From Lojkania enalia (Eukaryota; Ascomycota; Dothideomycetes; Pleosporales): a stretch of DNA of 19,250 bases. Positions within the stretch are counted from its first letter, which is position 1. Every line of letters starts with the position of its first letter. A model generated the notes under the pieces. The model searched no databases. It had not been told where the DNA came from and worked only from the letters and a program-made list of their open reading frames with translations. A program made the position numbers and the translations under genes. Positions 9,172 to 18,512 of this stretch are shown here, piece by piece. The stretch spans positions 7,790 through 27,039 of the forward strand of contig ML986853.1 of the NCBI GenBank assembly GCA_010094045.1. The letters run 5' to 3'.

Positions 9172-9211
9172 GGCGACTTACTTAGGTAGGCGACTTACTT
9201 GTAAAATACGT
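9172..9211 (-). repeat. Right terminal inverted repeat of element E
   Basis: This end contains AGGCGACTTACTT twice (9171-9183 and 9188-9200), a 17-base period, then GTAAAATACGT at the tip. Doubled sites in pogo-type ends commonly serve as transposase binding sites; the same period occurs in the end of element D. Confidence 0.88.
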
Positions 9212-9213
9212 TA

Positions 9214-10250
9214 GATAAGTTCTTATTAAGGTACTTCTTTAGTATCTTTAACTTATTCTAGGATATCTTATAATTATATAATTATTATTTAGGTAGCTTA
9301 TCTATATTTTTATATAAAAAGATAGATAATAGATTATAGTATTCTTTAGGTACTTTAATAATTAGGTTAGTATATACCTTTAGAGCTAGAGCTTTATTAA
9401 TATTAGCTATTAATATAGCGAAGATTTTATAGTTAAATTACTAGAAGAGTTAGACTAGTAGTATAATATCTATATAATATATATCTAGCTATAGTATAGA
9501 CTTTAAGTATTTAGACTTAGATAGGTTTTCTTAACTATAATTTTTATTTAAAATTAGATTAGTTTTAATTTTAGATTCTTTTAACTAGTATAATATTTTA
9601 AATAGCTAGTAATTATATTAGATATAACTTAATAGGCGGAGCTTTAAATAGTACTATCTAGGCTTTAAACTATATAAAAGTTATAAATTAGTTACTTTAA
9701 AATCTTCTTTTATATTAGGTTTAGATAGTTTATAGTCTTTAATAACTATTTAAGTAGCCTATTAGTAAATAATAGTACTAGTAGATTATAAGTATTAAGT
9801 TAGGTATTAGTTAGTAGTAAAGACTAGCTATTTATTCTTATAGTTTAGGTTTATATAATACTTATATATTTATAACTATCTTAGAATTAACTAGTATTTT
9901 CCTAATATAGTTATATAGAAATATACTATCTCTAAATAGTTTAAGTATTAGAGGGTTAAGATAACTAAATAGGAGATAGTCCTCTTATAGAGGACTTTTC
10001 TATTAAAGCTAGTTAAATATAGATTATACGAAAGTTATATCTTTTAGAATTTTAGAGTATATATAAGGTCTCTATAGATATAGCTATAACTAGTAGCTCT
10101 AATATTAATAAGAATATTAATATCTTACTAGACTAGGTCTTAATAGATTAAAAAAGGAGTTAGAATCTAATAGTTTTATAACTATTTCTATAGAGGCTAA
10201 CTCTATAGATATATAGAGATTTAGTATAGGCGTAATTCTAAAAAGTAATT
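9214..10250 (-). pseudogene. pol: Ty3/gypsy pol of element A, 5' part with protease
   Basis: This continues the A pol frame upstream of element E. The aspartic protease active site, DTGAT in the ancestor, reads NIRAT on the minus strand near 10095-10112, followed by TSYSYI-like sequence, as in C at 14001. The linker between protease and reverse transcriptase fills the remainder and matches C 14020-14940 closely. Stops and Asp-to-Asn change show it is dead. The boundary with gag is approximate. Confidence 0.8.
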
Positions 10251-11425
10251 TACTTCTAGAACGGACCTTTTAGTAATATTCTAATTAGTAAAACTAGCTG
10301 TATTTAGAAGTAAAAGTAATAGCTTTATCTATAAGATAATAAGCGTATTAAGAATTAATTAGAGAATTAGTTGGAAGATTAAGAGTAAGACTTATAGGGT
10401 ATAGTAGAGCTCTAAGACCTTTAATAGATTAATAGTAGAGGGGTACTATATTCTAGCGAAATATATCCCTTACTACTATACTTATAATAGCGTCTTTTAC
10501 AGCGGCACCTTTCTTATTTATTAGAGCCTACAGGCGTATAGTTAGAAATATTAAGTTCTATAGCGTTTAGGTCCTTCTAGTAAGTAGTATAATACTTTAG
10601 TTATTTACGGTAGTTACTAAGTAGGTAATATAAGTTAGTATTATATAGGGAAATTAGGTTAGCGTAGTTGTTTAGGGTGCTAGGTATTATAATACTAATT
10701 ATAGTATAGTAGAGCTTATTAGAGAAAGAATATTAGAAATATATAATTTATCCGATCTTATTTAGTTTAGTATCTACAATTAGGCGTTAGAATTTAGTAA
10801 AGTAAGTAGGGAACCTACTTTAATCTTACTTTAAAATCTCTAGCTTACTCTATACTATAGTCTCCTTATTTTAGTTACTATAAGTAGATTCTAAGAAGGC
10901 GACTAAGCTATTTATAGAGTTAATACTCTTATATATTAATAGGTTAACTAATATTACTAAGTCTTATTCTAAGTAGAAATAGGTATATAGAAGATAAATA
11001 TATTCGGTTAGGTATTAGTTAGTATTTTCTTCTAGTTTATAGTAGAGCTTTCTAATAAAGTATAAAAGCTCTAAGCGTTTACTAGAGAATATTAAAAGGT
11101 TAGATAAGTAGTTAGAACGGAAATATAGGTTATATATAGTTTTAAGCGGATTAGAGGTTAATATAAGTATCTATTTAGAAGCTAGAGTTATAGGCTAAGT
11201 TAAGCTAAGGGCGGGTGATAGTTCTATTACTATTAATATACTAGTAGCTAGTAGAAGGGTAGCTGTTTAGTAGCTACTAAATTCCCTTTATATCGCTTTA
11301 AGGTCTAACTTATAACGGTTCTCCTAGGTTATTAAGGCCTCTACTAGTATCTTATTCTTCTACTATAAAGAGTTTAGCTTACTTTAAATCTCTTTAAATA
11401 TATTAATAAACGCGTTCTTATCTAT
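10250..11425 (-). pseudogene. gag: Ty3/gypsy gag of element A
   Basis: Homologous to the gag of element C over its whole length. The start is a decayed ATG (ATA at 11425-11423), set by alignment with the C start (both give a M-N/D-E/K-N opening followed by LISIFKEI-like sequence). A retrotransposon-gag capsid domain fills the middle (about 10750-11150). A CCHC knuckle, CYKCSSKGHISLEC in the ancestor and with its ligands now Tyr, lies near 10445-10490. Gag would form the virus-like particle and bind element RNA. The end relative to pol is not clear. Confidence 0.78.
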
Positions 11426-11454
11426 AGTATAAAATAGTAGATAATATAATATAA

Positions 11455-11495
11455 TATTATAGATACTTATATATAATTAGTTAATTATACTTTAG
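11455..11495 (-). repeat. 5' LTR remnant of element A, cut by element B
   Basis: TATTATAG at 11455-11462 marks the inner end of A's 5' LTR, and the next ~33 bases match the LTRs of C. The match stops where the B LTR begins at 11496. About 263 bases of this LTR are therefore absent here and should lie beyond the right edge, past the rest of B. Confidence 0.82.
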
Positions 11496-11828
11496 TATAA
11501 TAGCCTCTAATTAGCTAGGTACAGAATAGGGTACTAACTAAGAGTAATTATATACTATAGGGGATTATTCTTATAAGCTTATAATAGAAGTATATAAATA
11601 GAGTATATAAAGAATATTTAAGTTAACTATAAAAAGCTATAAAGGTTAGAGTTGTAAGGTTATTAAATATAATTTAGTTCTCTTACTATTCTTTCTTACT
11701 TAGTTACTTAGTTAACTAAGTTACTAAACGCGTTATATATCTTATATTAGCCTTATTCTTCTAACTATATAGAGTCTTAGGTCTTAATTAAGTCTAGTAT
11801 AGGGATTTTTATAGGAGCATCTATAATA
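11496..11828 (-). repeat. 3' LTR of element B (333 bp)
   Basis: It matches the solo LTR at 8120-8485 along its length apart from one missing 34-base duplication. Ends are TATAATAG (11496) and CTATAATA (11821-11828). It is oriented on the minus strand because a polypurine tract adjoins its right side and the B pol, read on the minus strand, lies further right. The two flanks do not match (TTTAG left, CTATT right), which fits an LTR attached to a longer element rather than a solo LTR. Confidence 0.85.
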
Positions 11829-11845
11829 CTATTTTCCCCCTTTAA
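11829..11845 (-). other. Polypurine tract of element B
   Basis: Minus-strand TTAAAGGGGGAAAATAG immediately precedes the LTR start TATTATAG. This is the expected plus-strand primer site and fixes B's orientation. Confidence 0.75.
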
Positions 11846-11989
11846 GCTCTTAACCTAAGAGTTTTCCTATTCTAATCCAGTATATAATAGGGTTAGTATA
11901 CTATCTTTACTAAGACTATATATATTTCTAATACCTCTCCTTTATTATTTAATCCTAGGTAGATACTATTATACTAATTGTATAGACTA

Positions 11990-12349
11990 TTCAGGTGAGA
12001 TTATTATATCTTATTTCTAGTATTTTTATAAAGGGTTAACTTATAAGATAGATAAAAAGAAAATACCTAAAAAGTTATATTATTTAGAGTACCTTTATAC
12101 TAGTATATATTTATTATATAATATAGATCGTGATATTTAGATTACTTATATATTATAGTTCTATAATACTAGTTTATCTTAATTCTTCCTAGTAGTAAAG
12201 TAAGATATTAAAGTTATAAAACTAGAGAAGGAGATTTATTTAGCCTAAGAAGAGTTAAAATAACTTCTTAATAAGGTAGTAGTAGCTCGCGTAAAAATTC
12301 AGCATCTCTAAAAGATCTGCGAATAAGTAAAGTATAGGTAGGTAGAAGG
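11990..12349 (+). pseudogene. Antisense coiled-coil-like frame of element B, left part
   Basis: On the strand opposite to B's pol, a frame with few non-RIP stops contains FIKG near 12035, then IKLEKEIYLA, EELK, LLNKVVVARVKIQHL and KICE (about 12205-12325), rich in Leu, Lys and Glu in a heptad-like pattern. It is cut by element C at 12350. After removal of C and one target duplication it continues in the same frame at 18415. It sits between the polypurine tract and the pol 3' end, the same place as the plus-strand frame of element F; both contain an F-x-IKG-like start and a charged helix. I do not recognise the family; it could be gag-like, an additional retroelement gene, or an older sequence captured by B. 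Confidence 0.4.
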
Positions 12350-12652
12350 TGTTATAGTAATACCGCGACACCTCTACACCTATACTACTCTTACTATAAT
12401 ACCCGAACCAGCTGCTAGTAATAGCTGTCAGCTGCTAGCTAGAATATAACCGACTTATCTTAACTACGATAGAGGAAGGTTTTATCAACCTAGCTAGCCC
12501 GTATAGTAGTACAGACCTAGCTCCTATAAAAATCTATATAATATAGATATTTCTATTTTTTATATAATATTTTAATATTTATATATAGTATATAGTAATA
12601 GAGTTAACTGCTTAAAGTGTAATTAACTAACTATATATAAGTATCTATAATA
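12350..12652 (+). repeat. 5' LTR of element C (303 bp)
   Basis: It begins TGTTATAG, with the TG still intact, and ends CTATAATA. A TATA-box-like TATAAAAA lies at 12525-12532, about 175 bases in, a likely promoter position. No convincing tRNA-complementary primer site is readable in the following bases because they are RIP-decayed. Confidence 0.92.
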
Positions 12653-12681
12653 TTATATTACGTTATCTACTATTATACATT

Positions 12682-13860
12682 ATAAACGAGAATACGCTTA
12701 TTAGTATATTTAAAGAGATCTAGAGTAAGCTAGACTTTTTATAGTAGAAGAATAAGATGCTAGTAGAGGCCTTAGTAACTTAAGAAAACTACTATAAGTT
12801 AGACCTTAAAGCGATATAAAGAGAATTTAGTAGCCGTTAAACGGCTACCCCTCTACCAGCTACTAATATATTAATAGTAACAGAACTATTACCCGCCCTT
12901 AGCTTAATTTAGCCTACAACTCTAGCTTCTAAACAGATATCTACGTTAACCTCTAATCTACCTAAAACTATATATAACCTATATTTCTATTTTAACTATT
13001 TATCTAACCTTTTAATATTCTTTAGTAAACGCTTAGAGCTTTTATACTTTATTAGAAAGCTCTATTATAAACTAGAAGGAAATACTAACTAATACTTAAC
13101 TAAACGTACCCGCCTTTTATATATCTATTTCTACCTAGAATAAGACCTAGTAATATTAGTTAACCTATTAATAGATAAGAGTATTAACTCTATAGATAGC
13201 TTAGTCGCCTTTTTAGAATCTACCTATAGCGACTAGAATAAGGAGACTATAGTATAGAGTAAGCTAGAGACCTTAAAATAAGGCTAAAGTAGGTTCTCTA
13301 CTTACTTTACTAAATTCTAACGCCTAATTATAGACACTAAACTAAATAAAACTAGATAAATTATATATCTCTGATATTCTCTCTCTAATAAGCTCTGCTG
13401 TACTATAATTAGTATTATAATACCTAGCACCCTAAATAACTATACTAACCTAATTTCTCTATATAATACTAACCTATATTACCTATCTAGCAACTACTAT
13501 AAATAACTAAAATATTATACTACTTACTAGAAGAACTTAAACGCTATAGAATTTAATACTTCTAGTTATACGCCTATAAGCTTTAATAAATAAGAAAGGT
13601 ACCGCTATAAAAGATACTATTATAAGTATAGTAGTAAGAGATATATTTTACTAGAATATAGCACCCCTCTATTATTAATTTATTAAGGGTCTTAGAGCCC
13701 TACTATACCCTATAGATCCTACTTTTAATTCTCTAACTAATCCTCTAACTAATCTTTAATACGCTTATTATCCTATAAATAAAGCTATTATTTTTACTCT
13801 TAAATATAGCTAGTCTTACCGACTAGAATATCGCTAAAAGGTCTATTCTAGAAGTAAGTT
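12682..13860 (+). pseudogene. gag: Ty3/gypsy gag of element C
   Basis: The frame opens at a decayed ATG (ATA 12682-12684) and shows an N-terminal helical segment (ISIFKEI, SKLDFL, KNKMLVEAL). The retrotransposon-gag domain follows: RLELLYFIRKLYYKLEGN near 13030-13090, then LVILVNLLIDKSINSIDSLV near 13150-13205, then SKLETLK and RFSTYFTKF near 13260-13320. The CCHC knuckle (C-x2-C-x4-H-x4-C) is at 13618-13659 with all four ligands now Tyr. Gag builds the particle and packages RNA. Its stop cannot be told from RIP stops; the next frame (protease) is in the -1 phase, suggesting frameshift expression or a separate start. Many in-frame TAG/TAA make it inactive. Confidence 0.85.
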
Positions 13861-16800
13861 ACCTCCTAGAACTACGCCTATACCAAATCTCTATATATCT
13901 ATAAAACTAGCTCCTATAAAAATAGTTATAGAACTACTAGATTCTAGCTTCTTTTTTAATCTATTAAGACCTAGTCTAGTAAGATATTAATATTCTTATT
14001 AATACTAGGGCTACTAGTTATAGCTATATCTATAGAGACCTTATATATACCCTAAAACTCTAAAAGATATAACTTTTATATAATCTATATCTAACCGGCT
14101 TTAATAGAGAAGTTCTTTATAGGGGGATTATTTTCTACTTAGTTATTTTAACCCTCTAATACCTAAACTATTTAGAGATAGTATATTTCTATATAACTAT
14201 ATTAGGAAAATACTAGTTAATTCTAGAACAGCTATAGATATATAAATATTATATAAACCTAAACTATAAGAATAAACAACTAGTTTTTACTATTAACTAA
14301 TACCTAACTTAATACTTATAACCTACTAGTACTACTATCTACTAATAGGCTGTTTAAACGGTTATTAAAGATTATAAACTACCCGAACCTAATATAAAAG
14401 GAGATCCTAAAATAACTAATTTATAACTCTTATATAGCTTAAAGCTTAGGTAGTACTACTTAAAACTCCGCCTGTTAAGCTATACCTAATATAATTATTA
14501 GCTACTTAAGATACTATACTAGTTAAAAGAACTTAAAACTAAAACTAATCTAATCTTAAATAAAGATTATAGTTAAGAAGACCTATTTAAGTTTAAATAC
14601 TTAAAGTCTATATTATAGCTAGATATATACTATATAGGCGTTATATTACTAGTCTAACTCTCCTAGTAATCTAACTATAAAATCTTCGCTGTATTAATAG
14701 CTAATATTAATAAGACTCTAGCTTTAAAGGTATATACTAACCCTATTACTAAAGTACCTAAAGAATACTATAACCTATTATCTATCTTCTTATATAAAGA
14801 TGCGGATAAGCTGCCTAAATAATAACCGTATAATTATAAGATTAAACTAGAGAATAGTAAGTAAGCTAGCTTCGGTCTACTCTATAAGATATCTTAGAAT
14901 AAGTTAAAGGTACTAAAGAAGTACTTTAATAAGAACTTATCTAAGGGATTTATTAGAGTAAGCTTATTACTAGTAGTTATACCTATAATTTTTATAAAGA
15001 AACTTAGAGGTAGTTTCTAATTCTATATAAACTATAGAGTCCTAAATACTATTACTATTAAGAACTAATACCCGATTCTACTAATCTAAGAAATATTAAC
15101 CTAACTTAGTAAGGCTAAATACTATATAAAACTTAATATTATTACCATATTTAATAAGCTAAGGATTGTTAAGGGAGATAAATAAAAAACTACTTTTTAT
15201 ATATACTATAGGCTGTTTAAATACCTAGTAATACTCTTTAGCCTAGCTAATATTTTAAGTATATTCTAGTACTTTATAAATAATATATTAAAATTATATT
15301 TTAATATATTCTATACTATCTATATTAATAATATTCTAATATTTAGTAAGAATCTAAAGGATTATAAGTAGTATATCTAGCTAGTTCTTAAAACCTTAAG
15401 AGTAAATAGTCTATAGCTTAATATAGATAAGTATAAGTTCTACTAGTTAGAAGTAACCTACCTAGGGTATATAATTACTATAGAAAAGATCCATATAAAC
15501 CCAAAGAAGGTAGAAACAATCATTAACTAAAAATACCCTAAGAACATAAAAGATATTTAAGCCTTTATAAGCTTCGCGAACTTCTACTAATAATTTATTA
15601 GTAACTTCTTATAGAAAGTCTCCCCCTTAGTAGCCCTAACTAAGAAGAATACTTGATTTAACTAGAACGATAGCTGTTAATATTTCTTTAACTATCTAAA
15701 GGATGCTTTTATCTCTATACTAATTCTCTAATACTTTAACCCTAAACTACTAATAGTAGTAGAAGCTAATATATCTAACTTTATAATAGCTAGCGTGCTA
15801 TTCTAGAGAGGCGCTAATAGTAAATTAAAACCTATTACCTACTTCTCTAAGTATATAAACTCTACTAAAGGCAACTATAAGATATATAATAAGAAACTAC
15901 TTATAATTATCTAATATTTTAAGTAATAGAGGCCCGAATTAGAAGGCGTAGTATTTTCTATAAAAGTGCTAAACAATTATAAAAACTTATAGTATTTTAT
16001 AATAATAAAATAGTTAAGCTACTAATAGATCTATTAGTTAGAATATCTATTAAGGTTTAACTTTAGTATTATATACCAACCCGGAAAACTTAGAGAGAAG
16101 CCTAATACCTTAACTTAAAGGTTATAGGACGAGCCTATATAAGAAGAGGCCTATAGAGGTTGTTAATAGATATTACTTCGTCTTAAACTATTCTAATAGA
16201 TAGAAGTAGGTCGATTAATTATAGAGATTATCGACGAAAAATACCCGAACGATAATCTAATCTAAGATACCCTAAAGCTATTAAGAAAAGGAGCCTATTA
16301 ATCTAAACTCCTAACTTTAGCTAACTATAAAAAGTATAATAACTAACTATACTACTAAAATTAACTTATAGTATTAGACTATAATAAGCTAAAGTTTAAG
16401 CTACTATAAACTGTCTATAACTCGCTATCTATCGGATACCCTAGTTAAAGAAAGACCTTAGAACTACTCTAGCGTAAGTACTATTAGTTAAAGATATTCG
16501 ACTTAGTATAATAATATATAGGCTGTTATTATATATACTAAAGAAATAAGGTTTCTAGAGAGAAGTACTATAGATTACTAAAACTATTACCTATACTTAA
16601 ATAAAGGTTTTAAAACATTTCTATAAACTTTATAACTAATCTACTAGAATTAGAAGGTTGTATAAATATTATAGTAGTAGTTAATAGGCTTAGTAAGTAT
16701 AGATACCTAATACTATACGCAAGAATCGAAGCTTTTAATATTATCCAACTATTCTATTACTATATATAGGTTTATTATAGACTACTACGTACTATTACGT

Positions 16801-17720
16801 CTAACTATAAGATATTGTTTATCTCTACCTTCTATTAAAAGTTCTATAGATAGCTATAAATTAATATATATATATTAACCAGCTTCTATCTAGAGATTAA
16901 TAGCTAGATAGAGAACGCTAATATAGTAATAGAATAAGTTCTCTAAGCCTATACTAGCTATAAATAAGATAACTAGGTTAAATAGTTGCTAATAGTATAG
17001 TTTAAAGCGAATAATATAGTGTCTAAATTAATAAAAGTTTCTCTATTTCTAGCCTACTTTAACTAGTACTCTTAAATAGGCTTCGAGCTGCCTATAGGGA
17101 TCTATTAACCGCTAAAATAGTCCTTAATAGCCTAAGAAGCTAATAGACTAGTTAATAAGATAAAGAATATTATAGAGTATATTAGAGAAGAACTTACCTA
17201 GGTATAAGCGCTCTAATAAAAGTATACTAACCGCAAGCGCGTACTACCCTCTAACTACTAGGTTAGTAATCTAGTCTAGCTAGATGCTAGAAATATATAC
17301 ATATGAAGACTGTTGAAAAAGCTTAATTAGAAGAATATAAGCCTTTATAAAGTTATTATAAAGGTATCCTCGCACGCTTATAGACTAAAGCTACCTAAAT
17401 CGGCTAAAATATATCCTATATTCTATATATTACTATTATAGCTAGCACCTAAGTTATCTAACTACTTATCTAGTTAATAAGTATATAACCTTAAACCTAT
17501 CGAGATTAATAGAGAACTAGAATATCTTATTAAGTAAATAGAAGACCTCTACTATAACTAATAGAGATGCTAGTATAAATATCTAGTTAAATAGACTAGC
17601 TATTACAACCTAGAATAGTATCCGGCTAGTAACTTTACTAAGATAACTGCTATAGAAGATTACTATATTAGAAACCTAAATAAATAAGATCTAAATATAA
17701 TATTACGTCTAGATTTTTAA
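13860..17720 (+). pseudogene. pol: Ty3/gypsy pol of element C: protease, RT, RNase H, integrase, chromodomain
   Basis: One frame holds all domains, broken only by RIP-type stops. Protease: NTRATSYSYI at 14001-14030 (ancestral DTGAT). Reverse transcriptase: YRVLNTITIKNQYPIPL from about 15030, PFSLAN near 15237, YINNIL at 15321-15338 (both catalytic Asp now Asn), then YLGYIIT near 15460. RNase H: VVEANISNFIIASVL near 15755-15800. Integrase: HHCC-type zinc region near 16470-16560, first Asp as INFITNLLELEGC (about 16620), second as SNYKILF (about 16800), and Glu retained in the QTE-like position near 16910. A GPY-like module precedes a chromodomain (LEYLIKQIEDL, YKYLVKxTxYYNLE, about 17515-17625). 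The end is set by protein similarity shared with A. Confidence 0.9.
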
Positions 17721-18089
17721 TTAGGCGCTAGGGTTTAATTTAAGTATATTCTTAGACGCTTATAATAATACTATACTAATATAATACTAGTAATAATACT
17801 ACTACTAATCCCTAGTATAGTACTACTATATAAACCGAACTAACCTAATCTCTAGTATAGTACTATTATATAAACTGAACCGACCCGATCTCTAATATAA
17901 TACTACTATTAACTACTAGTTATACTAATATACCTGTAATTTAACCTAATCTTTAATATAGTACTATTATATAATAATAACTAATCGTGCTAATATGCTT
18001 ATAATCTTAACTAATACTAGTATTAATAACTACTACTTAATTATAAATAACCCGAATATAATATAAAAACCTAACTTATAGAAGCTTAT
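17721..18089 (+). repeat. 3' region of element C with 40-base tandem units
   Basis: After pol there is no coding signal. A unit beginning AATCCCTAGTATAGTACTAC runs 17807-17846 and repeats at 17847-17886 with an exact 40-base period; a third diverged unit starts at 17887 (GATCTCTAATATAATACTAC), and a further related segment begins near 17947. Element A has one unit fewer. The role is unknown; such arrays are common in retrotransposon 3' regions. Confidence 0.8.
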
Positions 18090-18106
18090 AATTAAAAGGG
18101 GGGTAC
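18090..18106 (+). other. Polypurine tract of element C
   Basis: AATTAAAAGGGGGGTAC directly precedes the 3' LTR. It is longer in G than the A copy. The GTAC between the G run and the LTR is present in A, C and the junction near 190. Confidence 0.8.
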
Positions 18107-18409
18107 TATTATAGTAATACCGCAACACCTCTACACCTATACTACTCTTACTATAATACCCGAACCAGCTACTAGTAACAGCTATTAGCTGTTAGCTAGA
18201 ATATAACCGACTTATCTTAACTACAATAGAGGAAGGTTTTGCCGACCCAGCTAGCCTATATAGTAGTATAGACCTAGCCTCTATAAAAACCTATATAATA
18301 TAAATATCTCTATTCTTTATATAATATTTTAATATTTATATATAATATATAGTAATAGAGTTAACTGCCTAAAGTACAATTAACCAACTACGCGTAAGCG
18401 TCTATAATA
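18107..18409 (+). repeat. 3' LTR of element C (303 bp)
   Basis: It starts TATTATAG (TG changed to TA) and ends CTATAATA. TATAAAAA at 18282-18289 is the counterpart of the 5' LTR TATA-like box. It retains ACGCGTAAGCGTC near its end where the 5' LTR has TATATAAGTATC, showing independent RIP of the two copies. Confidence 0.93.
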
Positions 18410-18512
18410 GAGGGTTATAAATATACGTAGGAGCAGCTTAAGAAAGAAGAAGAGGCGGATTATAAGGTAGGTCTCCTTCTTAAGGCGGAGTTACCTCCCG
18501 TAATATAGCTAA
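18410..18512 (+). pseudogene. Antisense coiled-coil-like frame of element B, right part
   Basis: This continues the frame interrupted at 12349: GYKYT, then EQLKKEEEADYKVGLLLKAE and LPPVI, ending at TAG 18507-18509 or beyond if that was CAG. The Glu/Lys-rich stretch extends the predicted helix. It runs head-on into the C-terminal codons of B's pol on the other strand, so the two frames meet or overlap slightly. Confidence 0.4.

Larger units (their letters stand above)
7353..9211 (-). mobile_element. pogo/Fot1-like transposon E inserted in element A
   Basis: A 1859-bp insertion bounded by inverted repeats starting ACGTATTTTACAAG on both strands and flanked by TA (7351-7352 and 9212-9213). The empty site is seen in element C (CTTATCTAAGGGATTTATT near 14937-14956), which proves a TA target duplication. 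The first ~40 bases of the two ends differ only by transitions. It carries a decayed, internally deleted transposase on the minus strand and a solo LTR at 8120-8485; without the LTR and its duplicated target it would be 1488 bp. TA targets, ends and protein all point to the pogo branch of Tc1/mariner. Confidence 0.93.
12350..18409 (+). mobile_element. Ty3/gypsy (chromovirus-type) LTR retrotransposon C, complete but dead
   Basis: The 6060-bp element has two LTRs of exactly 303 bp, gag, pol in the order protease-RT-RNase H-integrase-chromodomain, a 3' region with tandem units and a polypurine tract. Integrase downstream of RT and a C-terminal chromodomain define Ty3/gypsy chromoviruses. Flanks GAAGG (12345-12349) and GAGGG (18410-18414) are a 4-of-5 target duplication. 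Insertion was into element B. The LTRs differ from each other nearly only by transitions, so LTR divergence dates RIP more than age. Same family as element A, opposite orientation. Confidence 0.93.

Noticed and set aside
11496..11828. B LTR read as a plus-strand 5' LTR with the following plus-strand coiled-coil frame as gag
   Set aside because: The frame position would suit a gag, but the purine tract on the right side is correctly placed for a minus-strand 3' LTR, and a minus-strand pol C-terminus of the same interrupted segment follows at 18495-19250.
12653..12675. Primer binding site after the 5' LTR of C
   Set aside because: The bases TTATATTACGTTATC and following could not be matched with confidence to a tRNA 3' end because RIP has altered them, so no site is called.
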